Source: DATATV01 sp036268615
GTDB taxonomy: Bacteria > Actinomycetota > Actinomycetes > Mycobacteriales > Pseudonocardiaceae
DNA length: 64,000 bases
Assembly (NCBI GenBank): GCA_036268615.1
Contig: DATATV010000060.1
Location: forward strand, 186,001-250,000
Reading direction: 5' to 3'
The notes under the pieces are model-generated. The model saw only the letters and a list, made by a program, of their open reading frames with translations. It was not told where the DNA came from and ran no database searches. The translations under genes were made by a program, and so were the position numbers. Shown one piece after another: positions 48,235-56,940 of the stretch (position 1 is its first letter; every line of letters starts with the position of its first letter).

Positions 48235-49778
48235 ACCGACTCCCCGCTGTTCACCGGCAGCTTGGCCAGCTCGTGCCGCTGGATCTTGCCGGTGGTGCTG
48301 CGCGGCAGCTCCGCGGCGGTGATGAAGCGCAGTTGGCGGGGCCGCTTGAAGCCGGCCAACCGTTCCCGGCACCAACTCACGATCTCCTCCTCGGTCACCT
48401 CGGCACCGGGCGTGCGCACCACCACCGCGGCAACCGCCTCGCCCCAGTGCTCGTCGGGCACCCCGTACACACAGACCTCCTGGACCGCGTCGTGCCCGGC
48501 GATCACCTGCTCGACCTCGGCCGGATAGACGTTCTCCCCGCCGGTCTTGATCAGGTACCTCTTTCGGTCCACAAAGGACAGCGTGCCGTCCGGGTTGCGG
48601 ACGAGCACGTCGCCGGTGTGCAGCCAGCCGCCGTGGAAGACCTCGGCGGTGGACGCCGGGTCGTCGAGGTAGCCCGACATCACCCCCGGTCCGCGGACCA
48701 CACACTCCCCCGGCTCGCCCACCGCGGTCTCGTTCAGGTCGGCGTCGACGATCCGCACGGTCAACTGCGGGCTGGGCGTCTTGCGCAGCGTCGGTGTCTC
48801 GCCCGGGTGGATCACGCCGTGGGCAAGCAGGTAGCTCGTCTCGGTCTGGCCGAAGGCGTCGTAGAAGTCGATCTCGCACGCCTGGATCAGCTGCTCGACG
48901 ACGTGCGGCATCATGTTCGCGTAGCCGATGGCGAACCGGAAGCTGGACAGGTCGAACTCGGTGCGGCGCGGGTGGTGCAGGAAGTCGGTGATCACGCCGG
49001 GCAGCAGCAGGGTCCAGCTGAGCCGGTCGCGTTCGATCAGCCGGAACATGGTTTCCACGTCCGCCTTGCGCAACGTGGCGTAGGTCCCGCCGGTCAGCAT
49101 CGTCGCGTACAACGACTCGTCGCCACCGCAGTGGAACAGCGGCAGCCAGCCGATGAACCCGTCGGCCGCGGTCAGGCCGAACCACTGCGCCAGCCGCAGC
49201 CCGCGGATCGCCGCGGCGCCCTGGCTGATCATCGCCCCCTTGGGCCGGCCGGTCGTGCCGCTGGTGTAGAGCACGTTGTGGATGTCCTCGGCATGCACGT
49301 CGATCACCGGCGCCAGCGGGCTCGCCGCGGCCAGCAGCTCCGCGTAGCCCAGGTGGCCCGGTAGCGGGCCGTCGAAGCAGATCCGGCCGCGCAGGCCACT
49401 CTGTTCCGCGCCGACCCGGTCGGCGAGCGCGGCCGAGGTGAGCAGTGCCACCGGTTTGCCGGAGTCCAGGCAGTAGGCGAGTTCGTCGGGGTGCAGCCGG
49501 ATGTTGAGGGTGAGCGCGGTGACACCGAGCGAGGCGAGCGCCGCGTAGGTCTCCACGTACTCCGGCCGGGTCTCGGCCAACACCGCGACCCGGTCGCCCG
49601 GCCGGACACCGAGCCCGTACAGCGCGGCGGCCAGCCGCGCGGACCGCTCACCGAGCTCGCGATAGGTGAAACTGTCGGTCTCCGAGGTGACCGCGACCCG
49701 GTCGGCGTAGATCCGGAAGGCGCGCTGGAACAGGTCGTGCACCGTGTAGCCCGACACGGCCCGGGCAAGATCGTTCAC
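48231..49778 (-). CDS. AMP-forming acyl-CoA synthetase
   Basis: A 515-residue ANL ligase. Motifs: NVLYTSGTTGRPKGAMISQGA, DAFGQTETSYLL, LSFVDRKRYLIKTGGENVYPAEVEQVI, and RSTTGKIQRHELAKL with the catalytic Lys. It starts with GTG overlapping the stop of the AtuA-like gene and ends overlapping the next gene, so it is translationally coupled on both sides. It is the second ligase of this operon; the two may activate different substrates or successive intermediates. Confidence 0.86.
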   Translation of the reverse strand: MNDLARAVSGYTVHDLFQRAFRIYADRVAVTSETDSFTYRELGERSARLAAALYGLGVRPGDRVAVLAETRPEYVETYAALASLGVTALTLNIRLHPDELAYCLDSGKPVALLTSAALADRVGAEQSGLRGRICFDGPLPGHLGYAELLAAASPLAPVIDVHAEDIHNVLYTSGTTGRPKGAMISQGAAAIRGLRLAQWFGLTAADGFIGWLPLFHCGGDESLYATMLTGGTYATLRKADVETMFRLIERDRLSWTLLLPGVITDFLHHPRRTEFDLSSFRFAIGYANMMPHVVEQLIQACEIDFYDAFGQTETSYLLAHGVIHPGETPTLRKTPSPQLTVRIVDADLNETAVGEPGECVVRGPGVMSGYLDDPASTAEVFHGGWLHTGDVLVRNPDGTLSFVDRKRYLIKTGGENVYPAEVEQVIAGHDAVQEVCVYGVPDEHWGEAVAAVVVRTPGAEVTEEEIVSWCRERLAGFKRPRQLRFITAAELPRSTTGKIQRHELAKLPVNSGESV

Positions 49779-51539
49779 CCTGACTCCAGTAGCTCCGTGG
49801 GAACGTCCGCACAGCGCGAACGCAGGTACTCGCCCAGTCCCTTGGCCTGCGGGTCGGGCCGGGTGGCCGAGGCGACGCCCTCACCGAGCAGGCCGACCAC
49901 CACGAAGTTGACCGCGTTGAGGTTGGCCAGTTCGTAGCGGCGCACGGTCAGCCCGGCCGCCTCCGGCAGCAGTTCGCGCAGCCGATCCACGGTGAGAAAG
50001 TCGCGCAGCCAGGCGAAACCGGCCGCGTTTCGGGTCCACAGGCCGATGTTGGCGTTGCCGCCCTTGTCCCCGGATCGCGCCGCGCACACCCGTCCCAGCG
50101 GCACCCGCTCGGTCGGGCCGGCCACCTGTGCGGCGGCCGCGCGCTCGGGCCCGGCGACCGGAAGGTCGGCGGTCGGCACGGTGTGCGGGATCTCCTGGCG
50201 GGTTCCGTCGGGCAGCACGACGGTCTGCCGCACCGCGCCGGTCGGCACGAGCGCGGGCCAGTAGACGCCGTAGGCGCTCTCCGGGCCGGGCGGGGTGAGC
50301 GTGTGGAAACCGGCGTAGCCGCCCAGGGCGAGTTCCATGGTGGCGTTGGAGAAACGCCGGCCGACCGTGCGCGGGTCCGGGTCCTTCACGGTGATCCGCA
50401 GGTGCGGTGGCCTGCTCGTTGCTCGGCGCGTCCGGCCGGTCGAATCGCAGCAAGCGGGTGTCCACCTCGGCGAAGCCGTCCCGGCCGCCGAGGATGTCGA
50501 ACAGCTCCGCCTCGGCCCAGGCCGCCTTCTGCTCGATGTCCAGCCCGGTGAGCACCAGCGTCATCGTGTTGCGGTAGCCGCCCAGATAGTTGATGGCCAC
50601 CTTGAGCGAGTCGGGCGGCGGGGTGCCGCGGGTGCCGCTGATCCGCACCCGGTCGGCGCCGACCTGGTCGAGCCGCAGGCTGTCGAAGTGTGCGACCACG
50701 TCGGAGTTGGCATAGGCGGGTTCGGCGATCTCGTAGAGCAGTTGCGCGGTGACCGTGCCGGGTGAGACGAGGCCGCCGGTGTCGGGGTGCTTGGTGATCA
50801 CGCTGCTGCCGTCGGCCTCGACCTCGGCGATCGGGAAGCCGGGATAGCGGCGGTCGGTGATCTCGGCCAGCCAGGAGTAGTTGCCGCCGGTGGCCTGCGG
50901 TCCACACTCGATCACGTGACCGGCGGCGACCGCGCCGGCCAGCGCGTCGAAGTCGGTGCGGTCCCAGCCGTGCCACCAGGCGGCCGGCCCGACCACCAGG
51001 GACGCGTCGGTCACCCGGGGACAGACCACCAGGTCCGCCCCGGCCGCGAGCGCCGCCGCGATGCCCCAGCCACCGAGGTAGGCGTTGGCGGTCACCGGTT
51101 TCACGCCCGCCTCGGCCAGCGACCGACCGGTGTCCAGATTGGACAGTTCATGGCCGGCGGCGGTCAGTTCGTCGATCCGGTCGGTCAGGTCGTCGCCCTC
51201 GACGTAGGCGATCCTGGGCGCCAGGCCGAGCCGGGTGGCCAACTCACCGAGCTTGCCGGCCAGGCCGGCGGGGTTCAGGCCGCCCGCGTTGCTGACGATC
51301 CGGATGCCGCGGTCCAGGCAGGTGCCCAGCACGTCTTCGACCTGGGTCAGAAACGTCCTGGCGTAGCCCGATTCCGGGTCCTTCTGCCGGGCCTTCCAGA
51401 GGATGAGCATGGTCAGCTCGGCGAGGTAGTCACCGGTGAGCACGTCGATCGGACCGCCCTCGACCATCTCCTTGGCCGCGGCGATCCGGTCGCCGTAGAA
51501 GCCGGAGCAGTTGCCGATCCGCACCGCGCGCCGGCTCAT
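49775..51539 (-). pseudogene. AtuA-family (acyclic terpene utilization) protein, frameshifted
   Basis: The N-terminal part (51539 to about 50405) is clearly AtuA-like: RIGNCSGFYGDRIAAAKEMVEGG, VLTGDYLAELTMLIL, SNAGGLNPAGLA and PRVTDASLVVGPAAWWHGW. The reading frame then breaks near 50401-50406. The C-terminal domain continues in another frame (HLRITVKDPDPRTVGRRFSNATMELALGGYAGFH to the stop at 49775), with conserved DKGGNANIGLW. Two bases appear to be missing where the frames meet, in a GC-repeat context. Either the gene is broken or the read contains an indel. AtuA is required for growth on citronellol and geraniol in Pseudomonas, with unknown enzymology. The ATG overlaps the upstream stop by 4 bp, and the end overlaps the next ligase start. 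Confidence 0.82.
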
Positions 51540-52351
51540 GACGAGGCCGCCCGGTAGGCGTCGATCGCGCCGGGCCCGCGGCCGGGTCCGGGTGCGCCGG
51601 CGAACGCCTGGGCGATGGTCATCCAGTCCGTGGCCACCGGGCCGGTGACGCGCAGGGCGGTGTCCTCGACGTGCCGGCGTTGGGTCACCGCGAGGCAGAA
51701 GTCCAACGCCGGTCCGGTCACCGTGTCCGACACCCCGGCCGGGCCCCAGACCCACTGGTCGCCGTCGGGCGCGGCCAGTTCGACCCGCACCGGGGTGTCG
51801 GGCACCGGGCGGTTGTTGAGCCGGTACACGAAGCCGAAGGTGCCCACCCCGAGATGGGCGATGTGCCGCAGTCGGGTGGTCGGTTCTCGTTGCACACCAA
51901 CGGTGTCGGCCACGTCCTGGCCGTGCGCCCAGGTCTCCATCAGCCGGGCGGTGATCGAACTGGCCGCGCTCATGTCCGGCCCGTACCAGGGCAGCCGGGC
52001 CTTGGGATCGAGGTCGGCGAACACCCGCACCAGTTCCTGGCGCGCCTGGTTGAACCAGCCGAGCAGTTCGGCCACCGGCAGCGCGCGGCACTGGTCGGCG
52101 ACCTCGTCCGGGAAGCCCGGGCCGACCTTCATCAGCTCGGCGGCCTCGGCGCGGAACCGGTCCGGATCGGTGGCGGCCAGCGTCGCGGTCTCGTCAAAGT
52201 AGGCCAGGTGGCTGACCTGGTCACGGACCGCCCAGCCGGCCGCCGGGGTCGGCGCGTCCCAGCCTGCCTCGTCGAGGTCGGCGATCAGGTCGGTCAGCAC
52301 CCGGGTCTCGGCGAGCAGATCGGCCAGCAGCGCCTTCAGGTCGACGGCCAT
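51536..52351 (-). CDS. TIGR03084-family DinB/maleylpyruvate isomerase-like metal-binding protein
   Basis: A 271-residue protein of the TIGR03084 group within the DinB/MDMPI-like four-helix superfamily. The start KALLADLLAETRVLTDLIADLDEAGWDAPTPAAGWAVRDQVSHLAYFD is the diagnostic half, with His48-type metal ligands (VSHLAYFD) and a later ETWAHGQDVAD carrying two more His/Glu ligands. Members of this group are common in actinobacterial acyl-CoA operons and are thought to be mycothiol- or metal-dependent, but no reaction is proven. GGAAAGGA precedes the ATG at 52351. Confidence 0.82.
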   Translation of the reverse strand: MAVDLKALLADLLAETRVLTDLIADLDEAGWDAPTPAAGWAVRDQVSHLAYFDETATLAATDPDRFRAEAAELMKVGPGFPDEVADQCRALPVAELLGWFNQARQELVRVFADLDPKARLPWYGPDMSAASSITARLMETWAHGQDVADTVGVQREPTTRLRHIAHLGVGTFGFVYRLNNRPVPDTPVRVELAAPDGDQWVWGPAGVSDTVTGPALDFCLAVTQRRHVEDTALRVTGPVATDWMTIAQAFAGAPGPGRGPGAIDAYRAASS

Positions 52352-52353
52352 GC

Positions 52354-53118
52354 TCAGCGTCCTTTCCAGACCGGGGCGCGCTTGTCCCGGAACGCCGCCG
52401 GGCCCTCCTGCGCGTCCGCACTGTGGTAGACGGGTGCCCAGATCCGCTCGGCCTCGGCGAACGCCTCGGTCAGCGGGAGTTCGGCGATCAGTCGCACGGT
52501 CCGCTTCGCGGCAAGCACCGACAGCGGCGCGTTGGCCGCGATCCGCTCGGCCAGCCGCTGGGTCGCCTCGACCAGGTCCGCCGCCGGCACGACCTCGTTC
52601 ACCAGACCGATCTCCCGGGCCCGGGCGGCATCGATCGGGTCGCCGGTGAGCAGGATCTGCATGGCGATCCTCGGCGGGATCAGCCACGGCAGCGGCGCCG
52701 CCCACGGCGCGCCCCGGCCGACCTTCGCCTCGGTGATCGCGAACCGGGCGGTGTCGGCGGCGACGCAGAGGTCGCAGCTCTGCGCGAGCAGGAAACCGCC
52801 CGCGTAGGCCACGCCGTTGACCGCCGCGATGGTCGGCTTGTCGATCTCGATGTTGCGGCCGAACTGGGGCACGAAGTCCGGTGGCGGCACGGTGAGCGCG
52901 TCCTCGGCCATCTCCTTGAGATCGCCGCCGGCACAGAACGCGCGGTCGCCGGCGCCGGTGAGCACGAGCACCTTGGCCGCGTCGTCCTCGTTGAACCGGT
53001 GCGCGCCGGCATAGAGGCCCGCGCGCACCGCCCTGCTCAGCGCGTTGCGCGCCGCCGGCCGGTTGATCGTCAGCCAGGCGACCGGTCCGCGCAGCTCGTA
53101 GCCGACCGCGTCGTTCAT
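52354..53118 (-). CDS. Enoyl-CoA hydratase/isomerase family protein
   Basis: A 254-residue crotonase. Markers are NRPAARNALSRAVRAGLYAGAH, GAGDRAFCAGGDLKEMAEDAL and AAVNGVAYAGGFLLAQSCDLCVAADTARFAITEAKVGRGAPWAAPLPWLIP, the last with a Glu (TEAKVG) at the usual catalytic position. The ATG at 53118 overlaps the stop of the carboxylase alpha gene (ATGA), and the next gene starts 2 bp after its stop. It may hydrate the carboxylated enoyl-CoA, as methylglutaconyl-CoA or isohexenylglutaconyl-CoA hydratases do in liu and atu pathways. Confidence 0.86.
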   Translation of the reverse strand: MNDAVGYELRGPVAWLTINRPAARNALSRAVRAGLYAGAHRFNEDDAAKVLVLTGAGDRAFCAGGDLKEMAEDALTVPPPDFVPQFGRNIEIDKPTIAAVNGVAYAGGFLLAQSCDLCVAADTARFAITEAKVGRGAPWAAPLPWLIPPRIAMQILLTGDPIDAARAREIGLVNEVVPAADLVEATQRLAERIAANAPLSVLAAKRTVRLIAELPLTEAFAEAERIWAPVYHSADAQEGPAAFRDKRAPVWKGR

Positions 53119-55118
53119 CCCTGCTCCTCCCCCGCGTCGACCAGTGCGAGCACGGTGCCGACGTCGACGGCCTGCCCGACGGACACGCCGATCTCGGTGA
53201 CCGTGCCGTCGTGCGGCGCGGACACACTGTGCTCCATCTTCATCGCCTCCAGCACCACCACCGCCGCGCCGGCCCGGACCTGGTCGCCCACCTCGACCGC
53301 GACCCGCACCACGGTGCCGGGCATCGCCGCGAGCAGCGAACCGGGCGCGGCCAACGAGTCCGGGTCGGGGAACCGGGGCAGCTCGGTGAGCGTGGTCGAG
53401 CCGAGCGGACTGTCCACGAAGTACGTGTCGCCGACCCGGTGCACGGTGATCTCCCGGCGCACCCCGTCCACGTCGGCGACGATCCGGTCGGCCGTGGCAG
53501 CCCGCAGGACCAGCCCGGCCACCGCCGTCCCGGCCACCTCGGCGGTGATGCCGCCCTCGGCGAACCGGTAGCGCACGGTCAGTTCGTCGCCCTCGCAGGA
53601 GAACACCGCCTGCTGCGGCGCGTTGACCACGTTGCGCCAGCCCGAGGGCAGGGTGGCCAGCACCGGGGCGTCGGTGCGACGCCGGGCCTGTGCGGTCAGC
53701 GCGGCGGCCACCGCGTGCACCGGCCGCACGTCGGCCGACCGCCAGGATCGGCTCAGCTCCTCGGGATCGTGCCGGGTCAGGTAGCCGGTGTCGATCCGGC
53801 CGGCGCGGAACTCCGGCTCCCGCAGGATGCCCACGAGCAGTTCGCGGTTGCTCACCACGCCGTGCAGTCGGGTCTCCGCCAGCGCCCTGGCCAGGCGGCG
53901 GCACGCCTCGTCCCGGGTCGGCCCGTGCGCGATCACCTTGGCCAGCATGGCGTCGTAGTGCACACCGACGACCGAACCGGCCGCCACCCCGGCATCCACC
54001 CGCACCCCGGGCAGCGCCGGCACGGCGAACGCGTGCACGGTGCCGGTGGCCGGCCGGAAGTCGGCGGCCACGTCCTCGGCGTAGAGCCGGACCTCGACCG
54101 CGTGGCCGCCGATCGTGGCCAGCCGGACCTCCTCGGGCAGCGGCCGGCCCTCGGCCACCAGCAGTTGCAGCCGGACCAGGTCGAGCCCGGTGACCAGCTC
54201 GGTCACCGGGTGTTCCACCTGGAGCCGGGTGTTCACCTCAAGGAAGTAGAACCGGCCGGACGCGTCCAGCACGAACTCGACCGTGCCGGCACCGACATAG
54301 CCGATCGCCTTGCCGGCGGCGATCGCCGCGTCGCCGAGTTCGGCGCGCAGCGTCTCGTCCACCGCGGGGGACGGCGACTCCTCGATCACCTTCTGGTACC
54401 GACGCTGGATCGAGCACTCCCGCTCGAACAGGTGCACGACGTTGCCGAAACTGTCACCGAAGATCTGCACCTCGATGTGCCGGGGCGAGTCGACGAACCG
54501 CTCCAGGAACACGGTGCCGTCACCGAACGCGGCCAACGCCTCCCGGCGGGCGCCGGTGACCGCGTCCAGCAGGTCGGCCTCGGCCCGCACCACTCGCATC
54601 CCCCGGCCGCCACCGCCGAAGGCCGCCTTGACCAGCACCGGATAGCCGATCTCCCGACCCGCCCGAGCGGCCAGCCCGGCCGCGCCGAGTTCGTCGCCCG
54701 CGGCCACGGTGACGCCGGGCAGCACCGGCACCCCGGCGGCGGCCATCAGCTCCTTCGCCGCGATCTTGGAACCCATCGCCTCGATCGCGGCGGCCGGCGG
54801 CCCGACGAACACCAGGCCGGCGTCGACACACGCGCGGGCGAACCCGGCGTTCTCGGACAGGAAGCCGTAACCGGGATGCACCGAGTCCGCGCCGGTGCGG
54901 CGGGCCGCGTCGATGATCAGATCGGCGCGCAGGTAGGTCTCCGCCGGGCTGTTGCCGGGCAGGTGCACCGCCTCGTCGGCGGCGCGTACGAACGGCGCCT
55001 CGGCGTCGGCGTCGGAGAACACCGCGACCGTGGCGATGTCCAGCTCGCGGGCGGTCCGCATCACCCGGGCGGCGATCTCACCCCGGTTGGCGATCAGGAG
55101 TTTGCGAAGCTCAGGCAC
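53115..55118 (-). CDS. accA: Acyl-CoA carboxylase alpha subunit (biotin carboxylase plus biotin carrier)
   Basis: A 667-residue subunit that carboxylates biotin with ATP and bicarbonate. The biotin carboxylase domain starts KLLIANRGEIAARVMRTAREL, contains the ATP loop AAFGGGGRGMRVVR and the catalytic region FLEVNTRLQVEHPVTE. A linker follows, then the C-terminal biotin carrier domain with the biotinylated Lys in EAMKMEHS about 35 residues before the end. Length fits the 3-methylcrotonyl/geranyl-CoA carboxylase type. It starts 13 bp after the beta-subunit gene. Confidence 0.92.
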   Translation of the reverse strand: MPELRKLLIANRGEIAARVMRTARELDIATVAVFSDADAEAPFVRAADEAVHLPGNSPAETYLRADLIIDAARRTGADSVHPGYGFLSENAGFARACVDAGLVFVGPPAAAIEAMGSKIAAKELMAAAGVPVLPGVTVAAGDELGAAGLAARAGREIGYPVLVKAAFGGGGRGMRVVRAEADLLDAVTGARREALAAFGDGTVFLERFVDSPRHIEVQIFGDSFGNVVHLFERECSIQRRYQKVIEESPSPAVDETLRAELGDAAIAAGKAIGYVGAGTVEFVLDASGRFYFLEVNTRLQVEHPVTELVTGLDLVRLQLLVAEGRPLPEEVRLATIGGHAVEVRLYAEDVAADFRPATGTVHAFAVPALPGVRVDAGVAAGSVVGVHYDAMLAKVIAHGPTRDEACRRLARALAETRLHGVVSNRELLVGILREPEFRAGRIDTGYLTRHDPEELSRSWRSADVRPVHAVAAALTAQARRRTDAPVLATLPSGWRNVVNAPQQAVFSCEGDELTVRYRFAEGGITAEVAGTAVAGLVLRAATADRIVADVDGVRREITVHRVGDTYFVDSPLGSTTLTELPRFPDPDSLAAPGSLLAAMPGTVVRVAVEVGDQVRAGAAVVVLEAMKMEHSVSAPHDGTVTEIGVSVGQAVDVGTVLALVDAGEEQG

Positions 55119-55131
55119 GTGGATCGCCCCT

Positions 55132-56730
55132 CTACATCCGGAAGACGCCGAAGCCCCGGCGCCCCCGGACTTCCTGGGAATGGGCCGCGGACAGGGACAG
55201 CCCGAGCACCGTGCGGGTGTCCCGGGGGTCGATCACGCCGTCGTCGTAGAGCCGGGCGGTGACGAAGAAGGCGTGCGACTCGCGTTCGATCTGCTCCTCG
55301 ATCGCCTGGCGCCGGACGTCGTCGGCCGCGGTGTCGAACTCGCGGCCGGCCGCCGCCGCCGACTGCCGGCCCACGATGGACAGCACGCCGGCCAACTGCT
55401 GCGCGCCCATCACCGCGAGTTTCGCGTTGGCCCAGGCGAACATGAACCGCGGGTCGTAGGCGCGACCGGACATGCCGTAGTTGCCGGCCCCGAAGGACGC
55501 GCCGATGTTGATGGTCACGTGCGGAACCGTGCTGTTGGTCACCGCGTTGATCATCTTGGCGCCGTCCTTGATGATCCCGCCCTGCTCGTAGGCCTTGCCG
55601 ACCATGTAGCCGGTGGTGTTCTGCAGGAAGACCAGCGGGGTGTTGGTCTGGTTGGCCAACATGATGAACTCGCTGGCCTTCTTGGCCTCCTCACTGAACA
55701 GCACGCCGCGCGCGTTGGCCAGCACGCCGACCGGGAAGCCGTGGACGGACGCCCAGCCGGTGACCAGACTGGTGCCGTAGAGCGGTTTGTACTCACCGAA
55801 CCGGGAGCCGTCGACCACCCGGGCGAGCACCTCGTGCGGGTCGACCGGCACCCGGAAGTCGGCGGCGGCGATGCCGAGCAGCTCGTCCGGGTCGTAGCGC
55901 GGCGGGTCGGGTGGTTTGGTCGGTCCGGGGCCGAGTTTGCCCCAGTTCAGCTCGTCGACGATCTGTCGGCCGATCCGGATGCAGTCCAGCTCGTCCACGG
56001 CGAAGTGGTCGGACAGCCCGGACACCCGGGAGTGCATGTCCGCCCCGCCCAACTCCTCGTCGTCGGCCTCCTCACCGGTGGCCATCTTCACCAGCGGCGG
56101 CCCGCCGAGAAAGACCTTGGCCTGGCCGTCCACCAGCACCGCGTAGTCACACATGCCGGGCACATAGGCACCGCCGGCGGTGGAGTTGCCGAACACCAGC
56201 GCGATGGTCGGCACGCCCTGCGCGGACAGTTCGGTCAGGTCGTGGAAGATCTGGCCGGCGTGCACGAACAGGTCCGACTGGCTGGGCAGGTCGGCACCGC
56301 CGGACTCGACCAGGTTGATCACCGGCAGCCGGTTGACCCGGGCAATCTCCAACGCCCGCAACGTCTTGCGCAGCGTGTAGGGGTTCATCGCGCCACCGCG
56401 CACGGTCGGATCGTGGGCGATGATCACGCACTCGACGCCGGACACCACGCCGACGCCGGTGAGGATGCTCGCCCCCACGGTGAACTCGGTCCCCCACGCG
56501 GCCAGCGCGGACAGTTCCAGGAACGGGGCGTCCCGGTCGAGCAGCAGCTCGATCCGCTCGCGCACCAACAGCCGGCCGCGCTTGTGGTGGCGCTCGGCGT
56601 ACTTCGCGCCGCCCCCCGCCCTGGCCAGGTCGAGCTGCTCGTCGAGCGCGGCGACCGCGGCCAGCTGCGCGGCCCGATTGGTCTGGTAGGCCGCGCTGGT
56701 CACGTCCAGAGCGGACTTGAGTACCGGCAC
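55132..56730 (-). CDS. accD: Acyl-CoA carboxylase beta subunit (carboxyltransferase; methylcrotonyl/geranyl-CoA type)
   Basis: A 532-residue carboxyltransferase. N-terminal AYQTNRAAQLAAVAALDEQL and AKYAERHHKRGRLLVRERIELLLDRDAPFLELSALAAWG are typical of the MCC/GCC beta type rather than the propionyl-CoA type. The oxyanion segments NSTAGGAYVPGM and INIGASFGAGNYGMSGRAYDPRFMFAWANAKLAVMGA are present, as is the VIDPRDTRTVLGL end. It is the first gene of the long operon and faces a divergent acyl-CoA ligase gene across 210 bp. With an AtuA-like gene in the operon, a branched enoyl-CoA such as 3-methylcrotonyl- or geranyl-CoA is the likely substrate class. Confidence 0.88.
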   Translation of the reverse strand: MPVLKSALDVTSAAYQTNRAAQLAAVAALDEQLDLARAGGGAKYAERHHKRGRLLVRERIELLLDRDAPFLELSALAAWGTEFTVGASILTGVGVVSGVECVIIAHDPTVRGGAMNPYTLRKTLRALEIARVNRLPVINLVESGGADLPSQSDLFVHAGQIFHDLTELSAQGVPTIALVFGNSTAGGAYVPGMCDYAVLVDGQAKVFLGGPPLVKMATGEEADDEELGGADMHSRVSGLSDHFAVDELDCIRIGRQIVDELNWGKLGPGPTKPPDPPRYDPDELLGIAAADFRVPVDPHEVLARVVDGSRFGEYKPLYGTSLVTGWASVHGFPVGVLANARGVLFSEEAKKASEFIMLANQTNTPLVFLQNTTGYMVGKAYEQGGIIKDGAKMINAVTNSTVPHVTINIGASFGAGNYGMSGRAYDPRFMFAWANAKLAVMGAQQLAGVLSIVGRQSAAAAGREFDTAADDVRRQAIEEQIERESHAFFVTARLYDDGVIDPRDTRTVLGLSLSAAHSQEVRGRRGFGVFRM

Positions 56731-56769
56731 CGGGCGGGCTCCTCTCCGTCACCGCAGGAAACAGCAACG

Positions 56770-56914
56770 AAGTTACTACCCATTCACTAACTTGAAAAGA
56801 GCGATCAGCTCCGACAATCCGAAAATCACTCCACCAGGAGTTTCAACGAAGAAGGGTGACGCCCTTCACAACCACGCTGCCGCGATCTACCCTCCTGAGT
56901 GAATCTCCGTTCAC
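56770..56914. promoter_or_regulatory. Inverted repeats in the accD/ligase divergent promoter
   Basis: AAGTTA (56770-56775) and TAACTT (56788-56793) are exact complements in the locally AT-rich part near accD; GTGAA-N6-TTCAC spans 56899-56914 near the divergent ligase start (56941). Either could bind the TetR encoded at the end of the operon. The 210-bp region holds no gene. Confidence 0.4.
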
Positions 56915-56940
56915 ACGCGGCCCGCGAAGCGAGGACAGCC

